Positions 24,972 through 33,289 of a stretch of DNA of 36,590 nt are shown here, one piece after another (positions within the stretch are counted from its first letter, which is position 1; every line of letters begins with the position of its first letter). The DNA lies in the NCBI GenBank assembly GCA_007117515.1, contig SKGQ01000003.1, positions 1 through 36,590 of the forward strand. The letters run 5' to 3'. The notes beneath the pieces are model-generated. The model was not told where the DNA came from, made no database searches, and saw only the letters and a list, made by a program, of their open reading frames with translations. The translations under genes were made by a program, and so were the position numbers. The DNA is from Ectothiorhodospiraceae bacterium (GTDB lineage Bacteria; Pseudomonadota; Gammaproteobacteria; Nitrococcales; Aquisalimonadaceae).

Positions 24972-25574
24972 GTGTCCGAAAGCCCTTCTCTTCGCCTGCA
25001 AGACGTTGCCATCGGTGAACTGCAAGCGGTCAATCTGACCGTGGCACCAGGAGAGATCGTCTGTCTGTCCGGTGCATCCGGTTCCGGCAAGAGCCGTCTG
25101 TTGCGGGCAGTCGCCGATCTGGAGCCACACGACGGTGAGATCGCGCTCCGTGAGCTGGTCCAGGGGCGGATTCCCGGTCATCTCTGGCGCGCCGCGGTGA
25201 TGCTGGTGCCGGCGGAAAGCCAGTGGTGGGCAGAAACGGTAGGCGAACATTTTTCGCCAGGAATGCACCTCGATCTGGCGCCTCTCGGCTTTGATGATGC
25301 CGTCATGGGCTGGTCGATCAGCCGCCTGTCCTCGGGCGAGAAGCAGCGCCTGGCACTGGCCCGTGCGGTTGCCCGAGAGCCGAAAGCCCTGCTGCTGGAT
25401 GAACCCACCGCCAACCTCGACCCGGACAGTATCCGGCGGGTCGAGGACTGGCTGCAGGATCTGATCCGGCAGCGGAGTCTGCCGGTACTCTGGGTGGCTC
25501 ATGATCAGGCGCAGATCGAACGTGTCGGCCAGCGCCATTTCCGCATTTTCAACGGCAGCCTGGAGCAGGACTGA
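24972..25574 (+). CDS. fetA: FetA (YbbL)-like ABC transporter ATPase
   Basis: This 200-residue ATPase starts at a GTG (24972) behind AGGGACGG. It has Walker A GASGSGKS (34-41), signature LSSGEKQ (119-125) and Walker B LLLDEPTANLD (140-150), followed by the H-loop VAHD. It is short for an ABC ATPase, as YbbL is. Its stop overlaps the FetB start (TGATG), so they are coupled. FetAB exports iron and relieves peroxide stress in E. coli. The substrate here is inferred from family and pairing. Confidence 0.87.
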   Translation: MSESPSLRLQDVAIGELQAVNLTVAPGEIVCLSGASGSGKSRLLRAVADLEPHDGEIALRELVQGRIPGHLWRAAVMLVPAESQWWAETVGEHFSPGMHLDLAPLGFDDAVMGWSISRLSSGEKQRLALARAVAREPKALLLDEPTANLDPDSIRRVEDWLQDLIRQRSLPVLWVAHDQAQIERVGQRHFRIFNGSLEQD

Positions 25575-26374
25575 TGGATGTCATTGATCTGAGCTGGTGG
25601 GAGCTGGGGCTGGCCTCGTTGCTGGTGGTGGCTCTGGCCGCCGTGGCCCATCTGGCGCGACTGGGGCTGGGCAAGGACATCCTGATCGCCGCCGCGCGCA
25701 CGGTGCTGCAACTGGCACTGATTGGCCTGGTGCTGGAGGCGCTGTTCTCGGTCGGTTCATTGCACTGGGTTGCATTGATGGCCGTCGCGATGCTGCTCAT
25801 TGCCGGCCGCGAGGTGATGGCGCGGCAGAAGCGTCGGCTGTCCGGTGGCTGGGCCTTCGGTATCGGCACGGTTTCCATGTTTCTTTCATCGTTCACGGTC
25901 ACCGTGCTCACCCTGACCGTAATCATCGGCCCCGACCCCTGGTTCACGCCGCAGTATGCGATCCCGCTACTGGGCATGATGCTGGGCAACACGATGACGG
26001 GTGTCGCCCTTGGCCTCGACCGTCTGACTGATGGCGTCTGGCGTCAGCGGCAGTTGATCGAGAATCGCCTGATGCTGGGCGAGAGCTGGAGTCAGGCGGT
26101 TGGCGACATTCGCCGCGATGCAATGCGCAGCGGCATGATCCCGATCATCAATGCCATGGCGGCCGCCGGCGTGGTCAGCCTGCCGGGCATGATGACCGGC
26201 CAGATCCTGGCCGGCAGTCCGCCGGCGCTGGCGGTGAAATACCAGATCCTGGTGATGTTCACGATCACGGTGGGCACCGGCTTCGGTACCGTGGCTGCGG
26301 TGATGGCTGGCAGCCGCCGCCTGTTCGACGAGCGCGAACGGCTGCGTACGGATCGTTTGCACACGGTTGCTTAG
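25574..26374 (+). CDS. fetB: FetB (YbbM)-like permease
   Basis: This 266-residue protein with about seven membrane segments starts in the TGATG overlap with fetA. YAIPLLGMMLGNTMTGVALG and LPGMMTGQILAGSPPALAVK are family signatures, together with the ARTVLQLALIGLVL start. It forms the membrane half of the exporter. After its stop the sequence runs into the second copy of the intergenic repeat, towards the convergent speE gene. Confidence 0.89.
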   Translation: MDVIDLSWWELGLASLLVVALAAVAHLARLGLGKDILIAAARTVLQLALIGLVLEALFSVGSLHWVALMAVAMLLIAGREVMARQKRRLSGGWAFGIGTVSMFLSSFTVTVLTLTVIIGPDPWFTPQYAIPLLGMMLGNTMTGVALGLDRLTDGVWRQRQLIENRLMLGESWSQAVGDIRRDAMRSGMIPIINAMAAAGVVSLPGMMTGQILAGSPPALAVKYQILVMFTITVGTGFGTVAAVMAGSRRLFDERERLRTDRLHTVA

Positions 26375-26428
26375 CGCGCATCGCCGCAGGCCATGGGTAA
26401 GCTTTCCCCACGGTGCTGTTCTGGGAGT

Positions 26429-26687
26429 GTCGGGGCCAGTGCAAGCTTTCGTCTGGCCTGACGAACGTTCCGTTCAACAGGGCCAGCCGAAAACTTCCAC
26501 TGGCCCTGCCGGGCTGCGGATCGTGTGGCTCCGTCCGGACCGGGCCTCGATATACAACGCGGTTCGGTCAGGAACCTTCATGCCAGTTGCCGTTGAGTGC
26601 CGGGGGAGGACAAGGTTTTTCTCCGGCCCTGTTGGCGCGAAGCGCCGCCAGGACGGAAAAAAGCTTGTCCTCACGCGGCACGGGGCC
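26429..26687. repeat. Inverted-pair intergenic repeat, copy B
   Basis: This is near-identical at its ends to copy A. The left arm opens GTCGGGGCCAGTGCAAGCTT and the right arm closes AAGCTTG...GGCACGGGGCC. The variable hairpins are GAACG-TTC-CGTTC (26463-26475, left) and GGCGC-GAA-GCGCC (26634-26646, right). These are perfect 5-bp stems different in sequence from those in copy A but in the same place. It lies between the convergent fetB and speE genes, as copy A lies between blh and the EAL gene. The gap 26375-26849 holds no credible gene. Confidence 0.72.
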
Positions 26688-26760
26688 AGGTGCAGTTCTG
26701 AGAGCGTCCGGGCCAGGTGTCCAACGCGACCGGGACTACCACCGCATACCTGTCTGCACC

Positions 26761-26801
26761 GAGTGCGGGGGGAGAAAAAGCTTGTCCTCACACGACACGG
26801 G
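26761..26801 (-). repeat. Deleted third unit of the intergenic repeat
   Basis: GAGTGCGGGGGGAGAAAAAG followed by CTTGTCCTCACACGACACGG repeats the right-arm ends of copy B with the middle (hairpin and CAACAGGGCC string) missing. It lies about 75 bases beyond copy B. Confidence 0.55.
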
Positions 26802-26849
26802 ATCTGGTGCGGGCCCCGGTGTGCCCCCGCCAAACCGAGAGCAGATTGC

Positions 26850-27719
26850 CTACTTTGACTGCTCCGAGAAACGATGCTGGCAGAACGGCGGGGCTGTAAG
26901 CGCCGCGCGATGCATGTCTGCACTATAATAGTGCGTCCCCAGATCGGCCTTGCGGGCGTCATCTTCGCGGAAGCGATTCAGATCCGCACCCTTGCTGGCC
27001 ATGGTGGCGGACCACCAACCGGTGGGGTAGCTGACCACCGGGAACTGCATGGTGGCCAGGCGGCTGAAACCGGCGCCGCGCATGGCTTCGTGGAGATCCT
27101 TGATCAGGCTGTCCACATGCAGGATCGGTGACTCGCTCTGTTGTACCAGCAGGCCGTCGTCGGTCAGCGCCCGGTGGACGTCCCGCAGGAAGCTCTCGCC
27201 GAACAGGCCCTCGGCCGGGCCGACCGGGTCCGTGCTGTCGACGATGACCACGTCCAGCGAACCGGCCTCGCAGTCCTTCAGGTATTGCAGACCGTCCTCG
27301 AAACGCAGCTCGGCGCGAGGGTCGTTGTTGGCGGTGCACAGCTCGGGAAAGTAATCGAGCGCTGCGCGGGTCACGCCCTCGTCGATGTCCACCTGCACGC
27401 AGCGTTCGACGCCGGAGTGCCTGAGGACTTCCTGCAGCACGCCGCAGTCGCCGCCACCGATGATCAGCACCCGCTTCGGCGCCGGGTGGGTGAACAGTAC
27501 CGGATGCGACATCATCTCGTGATAGGTGAAGTTGTCGCGGCTGGTCAGCATCATGCAGCCGTCGATCACCAGCAGATTGCCCCAGCGCTCGGTCTCGAAC
27601 ACCTCGATCTTCTGGAACGGGGTCTGTTCCTCGTGCAGCTTGCGTCGGATCTGCAGGGAGAAGGCGATGCCCTCGTCGCCGAAGGGTTCGCTGAACCACT
27701 GCCTGTCATCGAGTGCCAT
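26850..27719 (-). CDS. speE: Spermidine synthase (polyamine aminopropyltransferase)
   Basis: This is a 289-residue protein with an N-terminal beta domain (1-60) and a Rossmann methyltransferase-like fold. The nucleotide loop is GGGDCG (88-93). The acidic catalytic region is VDSTDPVGPAEGLF (160-173). YHEMMSHPVL (66-75) is the family motif. It transfers aminopropyl from decarboxylated S-adenosylmethionine to putrescine. It is divergent from speA with a 125-base gap, so the two polyamine enzymes probably share control. No speB or speD lies in the window. Confidence 0.94.
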   Translation of the reverse strand: MALDDRQWFSEPFGDEGIAFSLQIRRKLHEEQTPFQKIEVFETERWGNLLVIDGCMMLTSRDNFTYHEMMSHPVLFTHPAPKRVLIIGGGDCGVLQEVLRHSGVERCVQVDIDEGVTRAALDYFPELCTANNDPRAELRFEDGLQYLKDCEAGSLDVVIVDSTDPVGPAEGLFGESFLRDVHRALTDDGLLVQQSESPILHVDSLIKDLHEAMRGAGFSRLATMQFPVVSYPTGWWSATMASKGADLNRFREDDARKADLGTHYYSADMHRAALTAPPFCQHRFSEQSK

Positions 27720-27844
27720 AGGCCTGCTCCGCTCAATTATGTTGAATGGCGCGGATTATCGCGAAGCCCGGTGCGGTCTGTCACCCGTTGTCTGACCGCG
27801 GCCGGTGATACCATGTGCGGCCGCGAACAGGGGGTTTTTCGGCA

Positions 27845-29728
27845 ATGGCTGACTGGGACGTTGCGCAGGCGCGCGACATCTACAATGTGCGTCGCTGGGG
27901 CGGCGGCTATTTCGATATCGACGAGCAGGGTCGGATCGTCGTGCATCCCGATCGGGATGCCGGGCGACCCGGCATCGTGCTCTCCGACCTGGCGGACAGC
28001 CTGCAACAGCAGGGTCTGTCGCTGCCCGTGCTGGTGCGTTTTACTGACGTGCTGCGTGATCGCGTGGATGCCCTCTGCGGCGCGTTCGGAGACGCCATCC
28101 GCCGGCACGATTACCAGGGCGGCTACACTGCGGTTTATCCCATCAAGGTCAACCAGCAGCGGCGCGTGGTCGAAGACATCCTGCACGCTGGCGGCGAGCG
28201 GGTCGGGCTTGAGGCGGGCAGCAAACCGGAACTGATGGCGGTGCTGGCCATGGCAGCGCCCGGCTCACTGGTGATCTGCAACGGCTACAAGGATCGCGGC
28301 TATATTCGTCTGGCCCTGCTGGCCCAGCGCCTGGGGCTGCGGGTCTTCATCGTGCTGGAGAAGCGTTCCGAGCTGGATCTGGTGCTGCGGGAGGCCCAGG
28401 CCATGGGCGTGCGGCCGCAACTGGGCATGCGCCTGCGCCTGGCCTCGATTGGCACCGGCAAATGGCAGAACACCGGTGGCGAGAAATCGAAATTCGGCCT
28501 GACTGCGGCACAGGCCCTGTCGGTGGTCGAGCGGCTACGCGCCGATAATGCGCTGGACATGCTGACGCTGCTGCATTTCCACCTGGGTTCGCAGATCCCC
28601 AATGTCCGCGATATTCGTCGGGGCATGCGCGAGGCCGCGCGCTATTACGCGGAGCTGCATCGTCTGGGCGTGCCGGTACAGGTGCTCGACGTGGGCGGCG
28701 GGCTTGGCGTCGATTACGAAGGCACACGCTCGCGCAATTACTGCTCGATGAATTACAGCATCGGCGAGTACGCCAACAACATCGTGCATGCCGTATGGGA
28801 GCTGTGTGCCGAGCAGGGCCTGCCGCATCCGGATCTGATTTCAGAGTCAGGTCGCGCCCTGACCGCCCATCACGCCGTGCTGATCAGCAATGTCATCGAT
28901 CACGACAGTGGTGGCACCGATGGTGAACCGGCGGCACCCGCCGAGGACGCGCCCCAGATCCTGCACGACCTCTGGCGCTGCGCCCGGGGCGAGCATGCCG
29001 GCTCGCCGCTGGAGCTGTATCACGATGCCATGCATGGACTGCAGGACGCGCAGGATATGTATGTCCACGGTGTACTGGACCTGCCGCAGCGGGCCCAGGC
29101 CGAGCAGCTCTACCGGGCCGCCTGTCATCGCGTTCGGCCGTTGCTCAATGCCACCGCCCGCAATCACCGCGAGGTCATGGACGAACTCAACGAGAAGCTG
29201 GCCGACAAGCTGTTCTGCAATCTCTCGATCTTTCAGTCCATGCCCGATGTCTGGGCGATTGATCAGGTGTTCCCGATCCTGCCGCTGGCGGGGCTTGACC
29301 AGCGCCCGGAGAGCCGTGCCGTGCTGCAGGATCTGACCTGCGATTCCGATGGCTGCATCCGCCTTTATGTGGACGGCGAGGGCGTGGAGAGCACCCTGCC
29401 TCTGCCGCGGTATCGGCCGGGTGAGCCGTATCGCCTGGGCATCTTTCTGGTCGGCGCCTATCAGGAGATCCTCGGCGATATGCACAACCTGTTCGGGGAT
29501 ACCGATTCAGTGAATCTGGAGCTGAGCGCCGACGGTTACCAACTCAGCGAGCCGGCCCGGGGCGATACCGTGGCCTCGGTGCTGCGCTACGTGCATTTCG
29601 AGCGCGATTCCCTGCTCGACGCCTATCGCCGCCGGGTCGAGTCCGCCGAACTCACGGGGGAAGAACGCGCGGCGTTCCTGACCGAGCTGGAGGCGGGGCT
29701 GGACGCGTACACCTATCTGGAATCCTGA
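27845..29728 (+). CDS. speA: Biosynthetic arginine decarboxylase
   Basis: The ATG at 27845 gives 627 residues starting MADWDVAQARDIYNVRRWGG, as in SpeA proteins; an upstream extension of 10 residues lacks coding look. Lys101 in YPIKVNQQRR is the PLP lysine. LDVGGGLGVDYEGT is the PLP-phosphate glycine loop. LTCDSDGCIRLYVDG near residue 505 holds the conserved Cys-Asp-Ser-Asp. The enzyme turns arginine into agmatine, the first step to putrescine. The TIM-barrel and C-terminal beta domain are complete. It is divergent from speE and followed 17 bases later by the dehydrogenase gene. Confidence 0.94.
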   Translation: MADWDVAQARDIYNVRRWGGGYFDIDEQGRIVVHPDRDAGRPGIVLSDLADSLQQQGLSLPVLVRFTDVLRDRVDALCGAFGDAIRRHDYQGGYTAVYPIKVNQQRRVVEDILHAGGERVGLEAGSKPELMAVLAMAAPGSLVICNGYKDRGYIRLALLAQRLGLRVFIVLEKRSELDLVLREAQAMGVRPQLGMRLRLASIGTGKWQNTGGEKSKFGLTAAQALSVVERLRADNALDMLTLLHFHLGSQIPNVRDIRRGMREAARYYAELHRLGVPVQVLDVGGGLGVDYEGTRSRNYCSMNYSIGEYANNIVHAVWELCAEQGLPHPDLISESGRALTAHHAVLISNVIDHDSGGTDGEPAAPAEDAPQILHDLWRCARGEHAGSPLELYHDAMHGLQDAQDMYVHGVLDLPQRAQAEQLYRAACHRVRPLLNATARNHREVMDELNEKLADKLFCNLSIFQSMPDVWAIDQVFPILPLAGLDQRPESRAVLQDLTCDSDGCIRLYVDGEGVESTLPLPRYRPGEPYRLGIFLVGAYQEILGDMHNLFGDTDSVNLELSADGYQLSEPARGDTVASVLRYVHFERDSLLDAYRRRVESAELTGEERAAFLTELEAGLDAYTYLES

Positions 29729-29745
29729 GCAACATGGAGTTGGCA

Positions 29746-30630
29746 ATGAACACCGGAGTCATTGGTCTTGGCGCGATGGGCGCCGGTATGGCACGCAACC
29801 TGGCGGCTGACGGACTGCTCGCCGCGGTCTGGAACCGGACGGCTGCAAAGGCCGAGGCGCTGGCCGCCGAGCTCGGTGTTCCCGTGGCCGCGGATCCGGC
29901 CGATCTGGCAAACCGCTGCGAGGTGATCGTCAGCTGTGTGTCCCGGGATGCGGATGTGCTGGAGGTCATACAGGCATTGCAACCCGCGCTGACCGCCGGC
30001 AAGACGGTGGTGGATTGCTCCACGATCGCAGTCGACACCGCGCGGCAGGCGGGGGCATTGGTGAGTGAGACCGGCGCCCGGTTTCTCGACGCGCCGGTCT
30101 CCGGCGGTCGGGAAGGGGCCGAGGCCGGTCAACTGGTTTTCATGGTGGGCGGTGAGGCGGAAGCCGTCGACGCCCTGGCACCGGTGTTCCAGGCCATGGG
30201 TAAGCAGACCACCCATATGGGGCCTGTCGGCAGCGGCCAGGCCACCAAGGCGGTGAACCAGATCATGGCGGCCGGCATCAATCAGGCGGTGACCGAGGCA
30301 CTGGCCTTTGGTCAGGCCTCGGGGCTGGACATGGGCAAGGTCATCGACGTGGTGGGTGGTGGTGCCGCCGGCAACTGGTTCCTGCAGAAACGCGGCGCGA
30401 GCATGGTCGACGGGGTGTTCGAGCCGGGCTTCAAGCTGGCGCTGCATCACAAGGACCTGTCCATCTGCAAACGCATGTCCGCGGAAATGGGCGTCGCGTT
30501 GCCCATCATCGAGATGACGCTGAAGCACTACGAGCGTTTGATGGAAGCAGGTTTCGGCGAGGAAGATATCTCGGCGTTGTTCCGGGCCAAGCGGGATTTG
30601 TTCGAGAATGGAAATATGAAATCGCTCTGA
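29746..30630 (+). CDS. Beta-hydroxyacid dehydrogenase (3-hydroxyisobutyrate/tartronate-semialdehyde reductase family)
   Basis: The ATG at 29746 follows GGAGTTGGCA and places the cofactor loop GLGAMGAGMA (7-16) at the usual distance. An ATG 12 bases earlier would use no ribosome site. The product has 294 residues. DAPVSGGREGAEAGQL (115-130) is the substrate loop. Lys168 and Asn171 (ATKAVNQ) are the catalytic pair. It reduces or oxidises a short hydroxyacid semialdehyde with NAD(P). The exact substrate cannot be read from sequence. It is probably cotranscribed with speA. Confidence 0.87.
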   Translation: MNTGVIGLGAMGAGMARNLAADGLLAAVWNRTAAKAEALAAELGVPVAADPADLANRCEVIVSCVSRDADVLEVIQALQPALTAGKTVVDCSTIAVDTARQAGALVSETGARFLDAPVSGGREGAEAGQLVFMVGGEAEAVDALAPVFQAMGKQTTHMGPVGSGQATKAVNQIMAAGINQAVTEALAFGQASGLDMGKVIDVVGGGAAGNWFLQKRGASMVDGVFEPGFKLALHHKDLSICKRMSAEMGVALPIIEMTLKHYERLMEAGFGEEDISALFRAKRDLFENGNMKSL

Positions 30631-30642
30631 CGGATGTCAGAG

Positions 30643-30709
30643 CGCGTTTTACGTTTTAAGTTTTAGGTTTTACGTTACGTAAAACCTAAAACGTTACACC
30701 TAAAACGCG
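30643..30709. repeat. Nested A/T-rich palindrome between convergent genes
   Basis: The 16-base arms GTTTTAGGTTTTACGT (30660-30675) and ACGTAAAACCTAAAAC (30677-30692) are perfect complements around a single T. Outside them CGCGTTTTA (30643-30651) and TAAAACGCG (30701-30709) form a second matched pair. Related GTTTTA/CGTTTTA units are also repeated. It fills the 90-base gap between the dehydrogenase and SPOR genes and probably acts as a bidirectional terminator or cruciform. Confidence 0.8.
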
Positions 30710-30720
30710 TACCCGCCGTT

Positions 30721-31413
30721 CTAACCACGGGTACGCAAAAGAATACTATTGACGTTTTCCTCTTCCAGCCGGGCGCGGACGCGGTCGGCGCGAGCGCGGT
30801 CGGTGATCGGGCCGACGCGCACGCGGTGCCACGTTTCACCGCCGTCAATCTGCACGCTTTGGATCTCGGCCTCGACACCCATCAGCGCCATGCGCGCGCG
30901 CAGCCTGTCGGCATCGTCCTGATTGCGGAATGACCCGGCCTGAATCAGGTACTCGATTGCCGCCTCCGGCTCGGGGGCAGTTTCGGCGGTTTCACGATCC
31001 TGGCGGGGTTGTTCGGTGGCTGCGGGTGGCTCGCTCGGCGGTGTGTCCCGGATTGGCTGATCCTCCAGCGCCACGCTCGACTCCTCCTCGTCCACCGGAC
31101 GCCGGCGGAGCTCCACTGGCTCATCCGGCACCACGACTTCGGATTCCGACAATAGCTTGTAGAACTCGAAACGCGGTCGATCGTCGTCGTCGCGGCTGGT
31201 GGCCACATCATCCGCCTGGGTCACGGATTCGCTGTCGACAACTTCGTCCCGAGCGTCGCCGACATGGTGATTATGCACCAGCCACGCGATCGCCAGGCCG
31301 GGGAGGAAGCCCAGCAGCACGTAAAACCATGCTGGTGCGCTGCCGCGGTTGCGGGACTTGCGCCGGGGCTGGGCGCCGCGTTTTGCCGGTTTGTTACGGT
31401 TGCTGGCCGCCAT
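30721..31413 (-). CDS. SPOR-domain, FtsN-like cell division protein
   Basis: The product has 230 residues. A basic cytoplasmic start (KPAKRGAQPRRKSRNR) precedes one membrane helix (about 27-46). A long charged periplasmic linker rich in Glu, Asp and Pro follows, then a SPOR domain (about 150-230) with YLIQAGSFRNQDDADRLRAR and WHRVRVGPI. This is the FtsN layout, and the gene immediately follows argS (TGAATG, adjacent), as in many gammaproteobacteria. It should bind denuded septal peptidoglycan. The downstream hslVU usually seen next is not here. Confidence 0.85.
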   Translation of the reverse strand: MAASNRNKPAKRGAQPRRKSRNRGSAPAWFYVLLGFLPGLAIAWLVHNHHVGDARDEVVDSESVTQADDVATSRDDDDRPRFEFYKLLSESEVVVPDEPVELRRRPVDEEESSVALEDQPIRDTPPSEPPAATEQPRQDRETAETAPEPEAAIEYLIQAGSFRNQDDADRLRARMALMGVEAEIQSVQIDGGETWHRVRVGPITDRARADRVRARLEEENVNSILLRTRG

Positions 31414-33174
31414 TCACATTGCCTCGGGGGCGCCGACGCCCAGCACGCCAAGCCCGTTCCGCAGAACCTGTCGGGCCGATGCCACCAGGCAAAGTCGGGC
31501 GTCGCGCAACGGTGCGTCATCGACGATGAACTGATGTGCGTTGTAATAGGTATGCACCGCATTCGCGAGGTCGCGCAGGTAGTGGGCGAGTTGATGCGGC
31601 TCACGGGCCAGCGCGGCATTACTGATCAGTTCGGGGTACTGGCCGATCGCCGTCACCAGGGCCTGCTCATGGTCGTTATCCAGCCGCTTGAGATTGGCGC
31701 GTCCCTGTGCCTCATCGTAATGCAATCCTTTCTCGGTCAATTGCCGGAAGACGCTGCAGATCCGCGCATGCGCGTACTGCACGTAGTAAACGGGGTTATC
31801 CGCCGAGCGCGATTTCGCCAGCTCCAGATCGAAATCCAGATGCTGCTCGGGCTTGCGCATGACGTAGAAGAAACGGGCCGCATCGGTACCCACTTCATCA
31901 CGCAGTTCGCGCAGTGTCACGAACTGTCCGGACCGGGTGGACATCTGCATGCGCTCGGAACCGCGATAAAGGATCGCGAACTGCACGAGGCGCACGTCCA
32001 GCTTGTCGGCGTCCGCGCCGCTTGCGGTCAAGGCCGCCTTCACCCGCGGAACGTAGCCATGGTGGTCGGCGCCCCAGATATCGATGATCTGGTCGAAGCC
32101 GCGGTCCAGCTTGTTCAGATGATAGGCGATGTCCGAGGCGAAATAGGTGATGGCACCATTATCACGTCGGACCACGCGGTCCTTCTCGTCGCCATAGGCA
32201 CTGGAGCGGAACCAGATGGCACCGTCCTGTTCGTAGAGTTCGCCCCGCTCCTGTAGCCGCTGCAGGCCCTGATCCACGGCGCCGTTGCTGGTCAGCGAGC
32301 GCTCGGAGAACCATTCGTCGTAGGTCACGCCGAAGCCGGCAAGATCGTCGCGGATGTCATCCAGTACGGTGTTCAATGCACGGTCGAACACCAACTGATA
32401 GTCCGATTCACCCAGCAGGGTGCGGCAGCGGCCGACCAGGGCATCGATGTGTTTTTCCTTGTCCCCACCGTCTGAGGCATCGGGCGGCAGGTTGCTCATA
32501 ACTGTAACCGCCGGGTGGCGCAGGCGGTCGCCTTCGCTGCTTGTCAGAGACTCCGCGATCTCGCGCACATAGTCGCCGCGGTAGCCGTTATCCGGGAAGC
32601 GAATCGCCTCGCCGTTCGCTTCCAGATACCGCAGCCAGACGCTGGTGGCGAGAATATCCATCTGGCGGCCGGCATCATTGACGTAGTATTCGCGATGCAC
32701 GCTGTGGCCGGCTGCATCCAGCAGATTGCACAGCGCCCCACCGAAGGCGGCACCGCGCCCATGCCCGACGTGCAGCGGTCCGGTGGGATTGGCGGAGACG
32801 AATTCCACCAGCAGCTTCCGACCGCTGCCGGGCTCGGCGTGGCCGTAGTCCTCTCCGCGATCCAGTGCATCGCGTACCGGCTGGAAGGCCGCGTCCGCGC
32901 TGAGGAAGAAATTGATGAAACCCGGGCCAGCGATCTCGACGCGCTCGACGATATCGCTCTGCGGAAGGGCCGCCACCAGGGCTTCAGCGATCTCACGCGG
33001 CTTGCGTCGGGCGGGCTTGGCCAGCATCAGTGCGGTGTTCGCGGCGAAATCGCCGTGGGCCTTGTCCTTGGTCCGATCCAGCTGGATCGCGACCTGGGTG
33101 TCCGCGGGCAAGGTGCCATCTCGGGTCAGTTGCTGGACTGCGCCCTGCAGCAGGTCGTGAATCTGATCTTTCAT
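31414..33174 (-). CDS. argS: Arginyl-tRNA synthetase
   Basis: This 586-residue class I synthetase has the HVGH form of the HIGH motif at residues 135-138, inside [17 protein letters not shown]. The N-terminal Add-1 domain and the C-terminal DALR anticodon-binding region (ending [12 protein letters not shown]) are present. The KMSKS position reads MSTRSG, as usual for ArgS, which often lacks the motif. It lies between priA and the SPOR gene on the same strand, a conserved gammaproteobacterial arrangement, with 115 bases from priA. Confidence 0.96.
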   Translation of the reverse strand: MKDQIHDLLQGAVQQLTRDGTLPADTQVAIQLDRTKDKAHGDFAANTALMLAKPARRKPREIAEALVAALPQSDIVERVEIAGPGFINFFLSADAAFQPVRDALDRGEDYGHAEPGSGRKLLVEFVSANPTGPLHVGHGRGAAFGGALCNLLDAAGHSVHREYYVNDAGRQMDILATSVWLRYLEANGEAIRFPDNGYRGDYVREIAESLTSSEGDRLRHPAVTVMSNLPPDASDGGDKEKHIDALVGRCRTLLGESDYQLVFDRALNTVLDDIRDDLAGFGVTYDEWFSERSLTSNGAVDQGLQRLQERGELYEQDGAIWFRSSAYGDEKDRVVRRDNGAITYFASDIAYHLNKLDRGFDQIIDIWGADHHGYVPRVKAALTASGADADKLDVRLVQFAILYRGSERMQMSTRSGQFVTLRELRDEVGTDAARFFYVMRKPEQHLDFDLELAKSRSADNPVYYVQYAHARICSVFRQLTEKGLHYDEAQGRANLKRLDNDHEQALVTAIGQYPELISNAALAREPHQLAHYLRDLANAVHTYYNAHQFIVDDAPLRDARLCLVASARQVLRNGLGVLGVGAPEAM

Positions 33175-33289
33175 GAAGGTGGTGGGATCGGTAGCGGATG
33201 TGGACCGGTATTATCCGTTGTGAACAGGTGGATTCAAGGGCCGGTTTCGGCCGCCCATGCTGGGCCCGGCCAATTTGCCGGGACAGGCC

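Noticed and set aside
26375-26928. Overlapping frames of 163 and 171 residues after fetB
   Set aside because: They run through the repeat arms and hairpins, have no ribosome site and no similarity; the same repeats occur elsewhere.
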